From DASRSE01 sp035656655 (GTDB lineage Bacteria > Planctomycetota > Planctomycetia > Pirellulales > DASRSE01): a stretch of 23,969 bases of DNA. Under the pieces are notes generated by a model. The model was not told where the DNA came from. It saw nothing but the letters and a program-made list of their open reading frames with translations, and did no database searches. The position numbers were made by a program, and so were the translations under genes. The stretch covers positions 1 through 23,969 of the forward strand of contig DASRSE010000025.1 in NCBI GenBank assembly GCA_035656655.1, given 5' to 3'. Below are positions 1 to 8,673 of this stretch, piece after piece. The stretch's first letter is position 1; every line of letters starts with the position of its first letter.

Positions 1-315
1 CAGCACACAATTCACAGCCGATTAAGATATACCAATACACTTTTCTGGACTTTATATAACGTATCTGATTACGAATTCCAAAGAGATTGCACAACGCCAA
101 ATAGAATATGCCACCAAATATAATACGATCGCATTGGCTCAGTGCCGGCAAGAAAGATAACGCGAATGCCCCTGCGCAACAGAATGATATAACAAACCAC
201 ACTACATGCCGCCGTATAGATAACATGGTACGCTAGCTGTGCAAATGTCAAGGTTTGATTTGCATTGATGCAACGTTAAGGGCGCCTCGGGCGAGCAGCC
301 GGCGCGACTGCGCTG
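1..315. other. AT-rich segment without a convincing gene
   Basis: Positions 1 to about 275 are visibly richer in A and T than the GC-rich coding sequence that follows, and the change is abrupt. The only open frame of note (minus strand, 69-251, 60 codons) starts at TTG, has no clear ribosome binding site, and encodes a short hydrophobic peptide that I do not recognise; it could be a decayed membrane-protein fragment or chance. Positions 276-315 are ordinary GC-rich sequence downstream of the hydrolase gene. I cannot assign a function. The composition shift may mark the edge of an acquired or degraded segment. Confidence 0.4.
241..273. repeat. Pair of overlapping inverted repeats in the AT-rich segment
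   Basis: GCAAAT at 241-246 is the reverse complement of ATTTGC at 258-263, and TTGCAT at 260-265 pairs perfectly with ATGCAA at 268-273 across a 2-base spacer. The two palindromes share bases, so they could be alternative hairpins or an operator. They lie about 45 bases past the stop of the minus-strand hydrolase gene. There is no U-tract, so this is not a canonical terminator. The function is not known. Confidence 0.3.
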
Positions 316-1704
316 CTATTCGCTCTTGGTCGCGCTCGGCTTCGCTGGAGGGCGGTCGGGCACGTGCTCCGAGGGTTCAATCTCGCCGCGCAGCAGCCGC
401 GCCCCTTGGCCAGCGAGCCAGAGGTATTGGTCCGTGGGCAAGCCCTCCGGCGTGACAAAACGGCTCTCGCCGGCCGGCGGATCGTTCGTGATTTTGAAGA
501 TCGCGGTTCCTTCGTCCATTTCATCGAACATCGCTTGATAGACCATCGTCGCGCCGGCCTTTTTCACGTCCACGAATTGCCGCCAGAGAAACTCTCCCTT
601 CAACCGCGGGATTTGATTGAACGGCGAACTCGGCCGCATGTTGTGCCATGAGAAGCCCGGAAACACCACCGGCAAGTATTCCTTCTTGTGCTCTTGGCAC
701 CATTTCACGTCTGGCTGCCAATCGTGCTTCGCGTGGCGATCGGCGCCCGCCGGCGAATCGTAGCGGCCGACGGTCCACGGGCTGACGATGTCTGCTTTCA
801 GCACGATCTTGTCGATTAAGTCCGATTTTTCCGTGTCGCGGTCGAGCGTCCGCCAGCCGGTCGGCACGCCGACCATGACCGTATTGCCGCCATAGGTCGG
901 ATCGTCCTTGAGAAACGCAATCAGCTTGCCGCACTCCTCGAGCGTGTAGCGCCGGTGATCATTGAAACCGATTCCCCACACGGCCACCACCGGATGGCCT
1001 TGGTGATGGAGATAGCCGTGGTCGCGCTCGTCGTGGCCGATCCGCATCCGATCGACCAACAGCTTCCAGTCTTCGATCGTGCGGTCGATCCCGCCCGGCC
1101 CGAGGCCCGACAGATCGTACATAACGGCATAGCAGCGGCCGTTTTCGTTCGCGCCGCGGCGGCACGACATCAGCACCTGATTGCAATGCTGCAGGGAGTT
1201 GGGCGAAAAGGTCGAAACGCTGAACCGTTGGACGAAAACGCCATCAATGCCGTACTCGCGCATCCAGCGAAAATGCCGCAGCACCGTTTTCTGAACATCG
1301 GAACTGAAGACGGGAGCCGGCGAGCCATCGGCATGTTTGAAAGGGGTGGCGAATTTTTCGTCGCCGTCGAGTTCGCTCACGTCCGGCCAGAGTTCGATGT
1401 TGCACTTGCCGGGCCGAAACTCGCCGGCGCTCGAGTAATGCTGCCAGCCGAGGCCGGAGCCATCGCCGGCGGCGGTAAACCAGCCTTGATAGCCGGCCAT
1501 GAGCTTGCCGGTGAGCGTGCTCGTGTCAACGCCGGCCTGGTGTTCGCCGTCGTAGGGCTGCATTTTTTTCACGACGGCGTCGCGGCTCGGGCGTGGATTG
1601 CCCGCCGGCGCCAAGCGGGGCGCGGCAACGCCCAGCACGATTGCCCAGACCAGCAGCAGCGCAAGTTGCCAGCTTCCACGAGTCGCAGCGCCGCCACGAT
1701 TCAT
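316..1704 (-). CDS. Secreted glycoside hydrolase family 71/99-like protein
   Basis: The 462-residue protein has an N-terminal hydrophobic segment (about residues 12-30, LALLLVWAIVLGVAAP) that looks like a signal peptide or anchor, so it probably acts outside the cytoplasm. The GYQGWF motif at residues 71-76 and the acidic FDEMDEG motif at 393-399, within a continuous TIM-barrel-like domain, match the GH99/GH71-like family often called xylosidase/arabinosidase-like. Members of GH99 and GH71 cleave alpha-mannoside or alpha-1,3-glucan links; the substrate here cannot be read from sequence. The Pro/Lys-rich tail after about residue 445 looks disordered. The start is the ATG at 1704, placed just before the hydrophobic segment; no strong ribosome binding site is seen. 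The propeller gene lies 179 bases upstream on the same strand, and that gap holds nothing I recognise. Confidence 0.8.
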   Translation of the reverse strand: MNRGGAATRGSWQLALLLVWAIVLGVAAPRLAPAGNPRPSRDAVVKKMQPYDGEHQAGVDTSTLTGKLMAGYQGWFTAAGDGSGLGWQHYSSAGEFRPGKCNIELWPDVSELDGDEKFATPFKHADGSPAPVFSSDVQKTVLRHFRWMREYGIDGVFVQRFSVSTFSPNSLQHCNQVLMSCRRGANENGRCYAVMYDLSGLGPGGIDRTIEDWKLLVDRMRIGHDERDHGYLHHQGHPVVAVWGIGFNDHRRYTLEECGKLIAFLKDDPTYGGNTVMVGVPTGWRTLDRDTEKSDLIDKIVLKADIVSPWTVGRYDSPAGADRHAKHDWQPDVKWCQEHKKEYLPVVFPGFSWHNMRPSSPFNQIPRLKGEFLWRQFVDVKKAGATMVYQAMFDEMDEGTAIFKITNDPPAGESRFVTPEGLPTDQYLWLAGQGARLLRGEIEPSEHVPDRPPAKPSATKSE

Positions 1705-1883
1705 ATTCGCACCCGGGCCCTTCGACGTTCGAGTTGCGGTCCATTTAACGATCTGGCGGCAAGGTCGATGCCGCGCGATTCACGCGGCGGCAAGTTCGAG
1801 CCGTCGCGTGAACCGCTGGCCAGCGGGCCTTTCGTTTGCGCTAAAACCGACTCCATCTTCCAACCGCGTTTCCCCTCCGCGAG

Positions 1884-3170
1884 TTAGCCTTTCACGTCGT
1901 AGCAGTAGAGCGCGTCTTGCTCGCGGAGATACATGTGGCCGCCGATAATCACCGGGTGAGGCCAGCTCGGCTTTTGCACGTCAGGAATCTTGAACTTCGA
2001 GATGACTTTGAACCCCTTTGGATCGAGTTCCATCAGCGCCATCGTGCCGTCTTGATAGCGAAAATAGAACAGGCCATCGGCGTAGGCGACCGCGGCCGAC
2101 TCGCGACCTGGCCCGCGATCGTGGTTGTACAGCACCTTGCCGGTCTTCCATTCGAGACAGAACGGAAAGCCATTGCTATGGCCATGGCCGCCATAGATAT
2201 AGTCGCCGAGCATGACCATGCCGCCGTGATGGTTCTGCAAATCCTTCGCACCGAGGTAATACTCTTCGTGCATTTCGACGCCGCCGTTCTCGCCCGGCGA
2301 GAGCTTGAGCAAGGCCGAGCCGCCATCGCCATAGCCGGTCGAGGTGAAGACATAATTGTCCTTGACCAGAACGGTGGGAATGTTGGCGGTCCCATTGGCG
2401 ATTTTGTTGTAGCTCCACAGTTGCTTGCCATCTTTGGCGCGCACGCCGACGACCCCGCGCCCCATCAATTGGACATATTGCTTCACCCCCGCGCCGTGGC
2501 TGATCACGATCGAGGCGTAGCCGGCGCCGTCTTGGCCCTTATTGCCAGGGATTTCGATTTTGGAAGTCCAGACGACGGCGCCCGTTTTTTTGTCGAGCGC
2601 GACCATCCCGTCCTCTTTTCCGCCGGGGGTGCAGACCAGCCAGTCGCCATCGACCAGCGGCGATTCGCTGAATCCCCAGCCGGACATCATTTTTCCCTTG
2701 AAGTCCTTCTTGAAATCTTTTGTCCAGATTTCCTTGCCGTCGGCCGTGGCCAAACAAGCGAGTTCGCCGTTTCCGCCGAGCGCATAGATGCGGTCGCCAT
2801 CAATGGCTGGCACGCACCGCGGGCCGTGATAGCCGCCGCCATCGGTCGGGCCGCCGATCTTGGTCGACCAGACTTCTTTTCCATCGGCTTCGTTCAAACA
2901 GATGACGTATTCGCTCTTGTCGCGATCGCCCATCGTGAAGATCTTGCCATGCGAAACGGAGACGCCTGAAAAGCCGTCGCCCAAGCCGGTCGCCTTCCAT
3001 TTCAGCGGCGGACCCTCTTCGCTCCAAGACTTCATCAGGCCCGTGTCGGTCGAAATGCCGTCGCGATTCGGCCCGCGCCATTGAATCCATTCATCGGGAC
3101 CAGACGCATAAGCGTAAGCGCTCAGCAGCGCCCACGCGCACAGCGAAACCAGAGTACAGCGACGCGACAT
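1884..3170 (-). CDS. PQQ-binding-like beta-propeller repeat protein, secreted
   Basis: This 428-residue protein starts with a clear signal peptide (residues 1-23, SLCAWALLSAYAYASG) and then has the WRGPNRDG motif at about residues 30-37, characteristic of planctomycete PQQ-like propeller proteins. Repeats with W- and G-rich blade edges follow, such as DGKEVWSTKIGG, DGKEIWTKDF, TGAVVWTSKI and DGKQLWSY, as in the BamB/quinoprotein dehydrogenase propeller fold. Catalytic quinoprotein residues are not evident, so it is more likely a scaffold or binding protein than a dehydrogenase. A good ribosome binding site (AGAGGAG, 9 bases before the ATG) supports the start at 3170. It is transcribed away from the cytochrome gene and may be co-transcribed with the hydrolase gene downstream. 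The molecular role is unknown. Confidence 0.85.
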   Translation of the reverse strand: MSRRCTLVSLCAWALLSAYAYASGPDEWIQWRGPNRDGISTDTGLMKSWSEEGPPLKWKATGLGDGFSGVSVSHGKIFTMGDRDKSEYVICLNEADGKEVWSTKIGGPTDGGGYHGPRCVPAIDGDRIYALGGNGELACLATADGKEIWTKDFKKDFKGKMMSGWGFSESPLVDGDWLVCTPGGKEDGMVALDKKTGAVVWTSKIEIPGNKGQDGAGYASIVISHGAGVKQYVQLMGRGVVGVRAKDGKQLWSYNKIANGTANIPTVLVKDNYVFTSTGYGDGGSALLKLSPGENGGVEMHEEYYLGAKDLQNHHGGMVMLGDYIYGGHGHSNGFPFCLEWKTGKVLYNHDRGPGRESAAVAYADGLFYFRYQDGTMALMELDPKGFKVISKFKIPDVQKPSWPHPVIIGGHMYLREQDALYCYDVKG

Positions 3171-3543
3171 GGCAAAAAACTCCTCTGCGGCAGGATTGGA
3201 AGGGCGGATAGGAAGGGGATGTCCGGCCGGCGTCCGGGCCGGCGCGCGAATGGACCCGCGGCGGAAAAAGGGAACGGCTGGCCACGGAGCATTCCGAATT
3301 GCCCCCGGTTTTGCCCATCGGCCTCGTTCCCTTCGCCTAGCGGCGGTCCATCAAAGTCTACTCGGTGGCTCGGAGACGTGCAAGTTTTCAGCGGCACTTG
3401 CGGGCCCGGGCGAAGCGAGCCCGGTTCGCGGTTTTCTCGGGCTTCGCGGCGCGGTAAGATGGCTTGCTCAGGCGGCGGACCGCTGCCCGGCGGCGGGCGG
3501 ATTCGCCGCGGATTTTTCTCGCCTCTCGCCCTGCCCCTCCACG
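3171..3543. other. Divergent intergenic region
   Basis: This stretch separates the minus-strand propeller gene from the plus-strand cytochrome gene. The frame of the cytochrome gene stays open back to an ATG at 3169, but that start would overlap the divergent gene and would put about 125 non-secretory residues before the signal peptide, so I treat the region as non-coding. It holds GC-rich inverted repeats, for example CCGGGC-7-GCCCGG around 3406-3424, and GCCGGC repeats near 3225-3245. Promoters for both genes should be here, but no convincing -35/-10 pair stands out; TTTTCT-17-TAAGAT just before 3460 is a weak candidate. Confidence 0.4.
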
Positions 3544-6500
3544 ATGCTCCTCTGCTTGTCTGATCTGCGCCGCCGCACGCCGCGATATCGATTTGCTTGC
3601 GCGCTGTCTGCGACCCGTTTTTTGACAGCACCCCTCGCCGCGGCCTTCCTTTGGGCAGCATTTTCATCGGCAGCGCAGTCCGCCGAACCGAGTTCAAAGG
3701 CCGAGCCCGCCGCGCGACCGGCGCCCGCCGCCGTGGAACCAGCTGAATCTGCGAAAGGACCGGTCGATTTCAAACAGCAGATCGAACCGCTGTTGGCTGC
3801 CCATTGCTATCAATGCCACGGCGCGGATAAGCAAGAGTCAGGCTTTCGCTTGAACAAAAAGAAAGAAGCTTTCGCCGGCGGCGACAATGGCATCGCCATC
3901 TTGCCGGGCAATGCGGCCGGCAGCCGCCTGATCGAATTTGTGACCTCGAAAGACCAAGACACGTTGATGCCGCCACCGAAGGCAGGCAAGCCCCTCTCCG
4001 CCGCGCAAATCGACCTGTTGCGGCGCTGGATCGATCAAGGCGCCAAGTGGCCCGACGACCAGACGGCTCCGCAAGTCGAAGGCCATTGGGCCTATACGAA
4101 GCCGGTGCGCCGCGATCCGCCTGCCGTCCAGAACCACGCCTGGCCGCGCAATCCAATCGATCAGTTTGTCTTGGCGAAGTTAGAAGCGGAAGGGCTGGCG
4201 CCGTCGCCTGAACTCGAGCGCCCGCAACTGCTGCGGCGCGTTTCGCTCGATCTGGTTGGGCTGCCGCCAACTCCGGCCGAGGTCGCGGCGTTTGTGAACG
4301 ATCGTTCGCCGGATGCCTATGAAAAGGTCGTCGATCGGCTGCTGCAATCGCCCCACTATGGCGAGCGCTGGGCGCGGCCGTGGCTCGATCTGGCGCGCTA
4401 TGCCGACACGCATGGCTACGAAAAAGACCCCGGCCGCACGATGTGGCCCTATCGCGATTGGGTGATCGATGCGTTGAATCGCGATCTGCCGTTCGAGGAA
4501 TTCACGATCGAGCAACTGGCGGGCGATCTGTTGCCTGGCGCGACGGCGAGCCAAAAAGTCGCGACCGGCTTTCACCGCAACACGATGATCAACACCGAGG
4601 GGGGCGTCGACAACGAAGAATATCGCATTGCCGCCTTGATCGATCGGGTGAATACGACCGCCACCGTCTGGCTGGGGACAACGCTCGGCTGCTGCCAGTG
4701 CCACAGCCACAAATACGATCCTTTCAAGCAAAAGGAATACTATCGCTTTCTGGCATTTTTTAACAATACGGCCGACCCTGGCAATAGCAACGGCCCCGAA
4801 CTCGCGGTCGAGCCCCTCTCGTTCCCTCTCGATGCGGCGCAAACGGCGCAAGAAATCGCTCGGCTCGAAACCGACCAGCGCCGCGTCGCGCAGCGCGTTG
4901 CCGCCGAGCAGCCGAAGTGGGAAAAAGCGGCCTTGGCCGCCGCAGAAGCCAATTGGATTGCGGTCGAGGCGACGGAGCTAAAATCGGCCGGCGGCGCGCA
5001 ACTGGCCACGTCGTCCGACGGCTCGATCGAGGTCAGCGGCCAGAATCCCCCGAACGACACCTACACCATTACCGCCCGCATCGATCTCCGCGGGATCGCC
5101 GGGTTGCGACTCGAGCTCTGGCCTGACGCCCAGGCGCCGCACCACAGCTTAGGCCGCGCCGCCGATGGGGCGGTCGCGCTGAGCCGCGTGGAGTTGACCG
5201 TCGCGCCGGCCGACAACGAAAAAGGGGCCAAGCCGGTCGCGCTCCAGCGGGCCGTGGCCGATTATTCGCAGCCAGGCTACCCGATTCAGGACTTGATCGA
5301 CACGTCAAAAACCGGCGGCTGGCGCGTGGACGCGGAAGCGGACGGCACGCGCTTGCCGCACGCGGCCGTTTTTGAATTTGCCGATAAGGTCGGCTTCGAT
5401 CAAGCGACGCGGCTCACGATCCGCTTGATCAACAAGACGACTGCTGCCGAGGCCAACCCGGCTCATTTTCGCCTCTTCTTGACGATGGGACAAAAGGCGG
5501 GCGATCACAGTCTCTTGCCCGCCCCGGTGCGGGCCGCGCTGCAAGAGAAACCGGACGCTCGCTCGGTCGACCAACAACAGCTGCTGCGCGATTATTATCT
5601 GGCAACGCAGCCGGAACTGCGAGCGCTCCGCGAACAGATCGCGCGGCTGCGCACGCCGAGCTTGAATGCAGCGGGCGCGAAGGTGAAGACGCTCGTCATG
5701 CAGGAGTTGCCCAAGCCGCGCGCGACGCACGTGTTTCTCGGCGGCAGCTTTCTGGCCCAAGGAGACCTCGTGACGCCGGGCGTCCCGGCGGTGCTGCCCC
5801 CCTTGCCGGAGAAAGCGCCCCTGGATCGGCTCACATTGGCCAAGTGGCTCGTCTCGCCCGACAATCCGCTGACCGCGCGCGTCGCCGTAAATCGCGCTTG
5901 GGAACAACTCTTTGGGCGCGGGATTGTGACGACCTGCGAGGACTTCGGCACGCGTTGCGATCCGCCGAGTCATCCGGAGTTGCTCGATTGGCTCGCGACC
6001 GAATACATCCGGCTCGGCTGGAGCACCAAAGCCTTGCACCGTTTGATCGTGACCTCCGCGACGTATCGGCAGACGAGCCGCGTTTCTCCCGAACTGGTCG
6101 AAAAGGATCCGCACAATCGGTGGCTGGCGCGCGGCCCGCGCGTTCGTCTCGAGGCCGAGTTGATTCGCGATCAGGCGCTGGCGGTGTCCGGTTTGCTTAG
6201 TCCGAAGATTGGCGGCCCAAGCGTCATGCCTCCGCAGCCCGAGGGGATCTGGAACCGGCCCTATAGCGGCGAGCGCTGGGTGGTCAGTCCGGGCGAGGAC
6301 CGTCATCGGCGCGGGCTCTATACCTATTGGCGGCGGACGGCCCCCTATCCGGAGTTCATGAGCTTTGACGCCCCGTCACGCGAGGTTTGCACGGTGCGCC
6401 GGCCGCGGACCAATACCCCGCTGCAAGCGCTTACGGTGTTGAATGATCCGGTCTATGTCGAGGCGGCCCGCGCCTTGGCCGGCCGCATCGTCGGCGAGGC

Positions 6501-6747
6501 CTCCGGCGATGAGCCGGCGCGAGCGGAATATGGTTTCCGGCTTTGTTTGGCGCGGGCGCCGACGGCTGCGGAAACCGCGCGGCTGGTGGCCCTCTATCAG
6601 GAGCAGCGGGCGCGCTTTGAGAACGACCCGGCCGCCGCGAAAAAACTGCTGGCCGGAGGTCCGACGATGCCCAATCCGGCCGCGGCCGCCGCGTGGACGG
6701 TCGTGGCCAATGTGCTCATGAACTTGGACGAATTTCTGACGAAATAA
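3544..6747 (+). CDS. Planctomycete cytochrome c protein with PSCyt1, DUF1549 and DUF1553 domains
   Basis: From the ATG at 3544 the protein has 1067 residues. It begins with a basic stretch and a hydrophobic signal segment (about residues 22-47, LTAPLAAAFLWAAFSSAAQS). The PSCyt1 haem motif CYQCH is at 88-92. The DUF1549 (PSCyt2) domain spans about 200-400 and carries a second CxxCH, CCQCH at 383-387, followed by SHKYDPF. A middle region with a short charged helical stretch and a TYTITARIDLRGI beta-rich segment leads to DUF1553 (PSD1) at about 760-1040, with NPLTARVAVNRAWEQLFG and RPRTNTPLQALTVLNDP. This architecture is typical of Planctomycetes, where many paralogues sit next to a DUF1501 gene; here no DUF1501 gene follows and yidD is next, 41 bases on. 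The protein is probably periplasmic; its substrate is unknown. No Shine-Dalgarno is seen at 3544, so the exact start rests on the signal peptide. Confidence 0.88.
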   Translation: MLLCLSDLRRRTPRYRFACALSATRFLTAPLAAAFLWAAFSSAAQSAEPSSKAEPAARPAPAAVEPAESAKGPVDFKQQIEPLLAAHCYQCHGADKQESGFRLNKKKEAFAGGDNGIAILPGNAAGSRLIEFVTSKDQDTLMPPPKAGKPLSAAQIDLLRRWIDQGAKWPDDQTAPQVEGHWAYTKPVRRDPPAVQNHAWPRNPIDQFVLAKLEAEGLAPSPELERPQLLRRVSLDLVGLPPTPAEVAAFVNDRSPDAYEKVVDRLLQSPHYGERWARPWLDLARYADTHGYEKDPGRTMWPYRDWVIDALNRDLPFEEFTIEQLAGDLLPGATASQKVATGFHRNTMINTEGGVDNEEYRIAALIDRVNTTATVWLGTTLGCCQCHSHKYDPFKQKEYYRFLAFFNNTADPGNSNGPELAVEPLSFPLDAAQTAQEIARLETDQRRVAQRVAAEQPKWEKAALAAAEANWIAVEATELKSAGGAQLATSSDGSIEVSGQNPPNDTYTITARIDLRGIAGLRLELWPDAQAPHHSLGRAADGAVALSRVELTVAPADNEKGAKPVALQRAVADYSQPGYPIQDLIDTSKTGGWRVDAEADGTRLPHAAVFEFADKVGFDQATRLTIRLINKTTAAEANPAHFRLFLTMGQKAGDHSLLPAPVRAALQEKPDARSVDQQQLLRDYYLATQPELRALREQIARLRTPSLNAAGAKVKTLVMQELPKPRATHVFLGGSFLAQGDLVTPGVPAVLPPLPEKAPLDRLTLAKWLVSPDNPLTARVAVNRAWEQLFGRGIVTTCEDFGTRCDPPSHPELLDWLATEYIRLGWSTKALHRLIVTSATYRQTSRVSPELVEKDPHNRWLARGPRVRLEAELIRDQALAVSGLLSPKIGGPSVMPPQPEGIWNRPYSGERWVVSPGEDRHRRGLYTYWRRTAPYPEFMSFDAPSREVCTVRRPRTNTPLQALTVLNDPVYVEAARALAGRIVGEASGDEPARAEYGFRLCLARAPTAAETARLVALYQEQRARFENDPAAAKKLLAGGPTMPNPAAAAAWTVVANVLMNLDEFLTK

Positions 6748-6788
6748 CCTCAGCCGTGGCTGCTCTCTGGCAACCGTTCGTCTAATTT

Positions 6789-7031
6789 ATGTTTCGCTTT
6801 TTGTGGGATGCGCTGGTCGGGCTGCCCGGCTGGACTTTGATTGGACTAGCGCGCGTCTATCAGTGGACATTGAGTCCGCTGGTGGGTCGGCAATGCCGGT
6901 TTTATCCGACGTGCAGCAACTATTTCATACAGGCGGTGCAAAAATATGGTGCTTGGCGTGGCACGTGGCGCGGCGTCGCGCGGATTTGCCGCTGCCATCC
7001 GTGGCACCCCGGCGGATACGACCCGCCGTGA
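6789..7031 (+). CDS. yidD: Membrane protein insertion efficiency factor YidD
   Basis: The 80-residue product has the full YidD signature: an N-terminal amphipathic helix, CRFYPTCSNY at about residues 36-45, KYGAWRGTWRG, then RICRCHPWHPGGYDPP at the C-terminus. YidD is a small protein at the inner face of the cytoplasmic membrane that aids insertion and folding of proteins by the YidC/Sec route. Its length is normal for the family. In most bacteria it lies in the rpmH-rnpA-yidD-yidC cluster; here it stands alone, 41 bases after the cytochrome gene and probably transcribed with it. No clear ribosome binding site precedes the ATG (the upstream sequence is CGTTCGTCTAATTT), but no other start gives the family N-terminus. 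Confidence 0.95.
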   Translation: MFRFLWDALVGLPGWTLIGLARVYQWTLSPLVGRQCRFYPTCSNYFIQAVQKYGAWRGTWRGVARICRCHPWHPGGYDPP

Positions 7032-7096
7032 GAAAGCGCGGTGATGCGTCCGTTCCAACCGCTTCGTTTGGCTTGCCGCGCGACGCGTCAAGCGGG

Positions 7097-7112
7097 CGGC
7101 TTTCTCAAGCCG
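7097..7112. terminator. Small hairpin between convergent yidD and rtcB
   Basis: CGGCTT at 7097-7102 and AAGCCG at 7107-7112 form a perfect 6-bp stem with a TCTC loop in the 103-base gap between the convergent yidD and rtcB genes. In addition, GAGAAAGC at 7030-7037 can pair with GCTTTCTC at 7099-7106 as an alternative long-range stem. There is no T-run on either side, so a terminator function is only suggested by its place. Confidence 0.3.
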
Positions 7113-7134
7113 AGAGGTGGTTGATGCCAAACCT

Positions 7135-8643
7135 TCAATCGTCGGCGGCGCTGCTGTCCTTGATGACAAAGCGAGCACGGAGCCGAGCGACCGTGGTGGC
7201 AAGCCCGGCTTTTTCGACTGATGCCAGCACCTCCGGAAAATCTTTATAGGCGGCGGGCGCTTCGTCTTTGGGATATTGGCGGCAGTTGCTGAGGATGTCG
7301 GCGGCAGCAAATTCCGCGTCGATCGTCGCTTGATCAAGCCGCCGATTGGCATCCTTGCGCCCCATTCGCCGGCCCGCCCCGTGGTTGACGCTGTAACAAC
7401 TCTGCCGGGCCCCCGGCAACGCAACCATCACGACTGACCCATCGCGCGGATTGCCAGGCAAGAGAATTGGGTGGCCGGTCGCGGCGAACGGCGTATTGGT
7501 CAGCGCCGGATGGCCGGCAGGAAAAGCCCGCGTCGCCCCTTTGCGATGGACCCAGCAGGAGCGATTGTCGACGATTTCTCGGCGCGCAATGTTGTGGCTG
7601 ATGAAATAGACCAACTCGCCGCGGACGCCGGGAAAAACCGACTGAAACGCCTCCAGCACCAGCGCGTTGATCAGCAAATGGTTGATCGTCGCGAAGTTCG
7701 CGCCCAGCGCCATGTCGTCCAGATAGGCGTTCGCCTCGATCGTTCCGAGCGGGGCATAGACCAGTTCGCGATCATTGCCGGGCAAGGGGATATCCCAGCG
7801 CGCGAACTTTTGCTGGAGTTCGCGAAATTGGCCCGCCGCCAGATTGTGTCCAAACCCGCGCGAGCCGCAGTGCGACAAAAAGCCGACGCAGCCTTGTTTC
7901 AGCCCGAACACGGCCGCCGCGGCCTGCGCTGAGGCGTGCGGTTCGATCTCGACGATTTCGCATTCGCCGAAATGGTTGCCGCCGCCGTACGAGCCCAGCT
8001 GCGTGGTTTTCTCGTCGAGCTTGAATTGCGGATTTTGGGCCGCGTGTTTTTGCAGCCGCAGCGCCAAGCTGTCTTCCGCCCCGTCGTGGCCGACATGAAC
8101 GGCGTCTTCGCACCGCGCGGCCCACTCCGGCGGAATGCCGAGCGCCGCGCAGACCGCGGGCGACGCGCCTTCGACGGCGACCTGCCGCCCGGTCGCCGCC
8201 GCTACGTGCCGCGACTTTTTCACCGAGCGTTGGCCGTGTCCCGCGCCGGTCGGAATCCGCGCCGTCACCTCGTTGATAAGCTGCCGGCGCACCGCCCGGT
8301 CGGCGATGGCCTGCTCCGGCAAGTCCATCTGCAGCAGGCTCATCGAGCATTTGATGTCAACGCCGATCGGGCCGGGATAGATGTGGGTGGGCGAGACGAG
8401 CACGCAGCCCACCGGCGCGCCATAACCGCGATGCGCGTCCGGGTTGAGCACCAATTCGGTCACGCCGGGCGCTTGCCGCGAGTTGAGAGCTTGCTCCAAG
8501 CAGACCGCGTCGAATCCGGCGCGAATGGCCTCGGTGCCAATAACGGTGATCGGCTTGCCCGCGTTATTGCGCAGCGGCAGAATGCCGACCGCCTCGGCGG
8601 TGGGAATAATTTGCGGCGGCGTTGCGCCTTCGGCAGCCGACAT
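7135..8643 (-). CDS. rtcB: RtcB-type RNA ligase
   Basis: RtcB joins RNA ends with 2',3'-cyclic phosphate or 3'-phosphate to 5'-OH ends, using GTP and Mn2+. Counting from the ATG at 8643 (502 residues), every catalytic position of the family can be placed: D96 and C99 in GVDIKC, N223 and H224 in GGGNHFGE, H266 in GSRGFGHN, H350 in SHNIARRE, and the guanylylated histidine H421 in NHGAGRRMGR. The local sequences differ from E. coli-type RtcB (GVDIKCSMSLL in place of the usual DINCGVR), and the protein is about 90 residues longer than the 408-residue E. coli enzyme, with extra length around residues 140-215. The frame opens at a GTG at 8655, adding four residues; neither start has a clear Shine-Dalgarno. 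It follows the kinase gene by 30 bases (18 from the GTG), so co-transcription is likely. No archease, rtcA or rtcR is visible. Confidence 0.88.
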   Translation of the reverse strand: MSAAEGATPPQIIPTAEAVGILPLRNNAGKPITVIGTEAIRAGFDAVCLEQALNSRQAPGVTELVLNPDAHRGYGAPVGCVLVSPTHIYPGPIGVDIKCSMSLLQMDLPEQAIADRAVRRQLINEVTARIPTGAGHGQRSVKKSRHVAAATGRQVAVEGASPAVCAALGIPPEWAARCEDAVHVGHDGAEDSLALRLQKHAAQNPQFKLDEKTTQLGSYGGGNHFGECEIVEIEPHASAQAAAAVFGLKQGCVGFLSHCGSRGFGHNLAAGQFRELQQKFARWDIPLPGNDRELVYAPLGTIEANAYLDDMALGANFATINHLLINALVLEAFQSVFPGVRGELVYFISHNIARREIVDNRSCWVHRKGATRAFPAGHPALTNTPFAATGHPILLPGNPRDGSVVMVALPGARQSCYSVNHGAGRRMGRKDANRRLDQATIDAEFAAADILSNCRQYPKDEAPAAYKDFPEVLASVEKAGLATTVARLRARFVIKDSSAADD

Positions 8644-8673
8644 GATTTTTGGCACGCTTTCGCGAGAGGCCGG

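Noticed and set aside
69..251. Short hydrophobic minus-strand open frame
   Set aside because: TTG start, no ribosome binding site and no recognisable family; not enough to call a gene, so only noted in the AT-rich segment entry.
955..1887. Plus-strand open frame of 310 codons
   Set aside because: It lies antisense to the GH71/99-like gene, has no family motif, and is the kind of shadow frame common in GC-rich DNA.
3169..3543. Upstream extension of the cytochrome gene to an ATG at 3169
   Set aside because: It would overlap the divergent propeller gene start and place about 125 non-homologous residues before an evident signal peptide.
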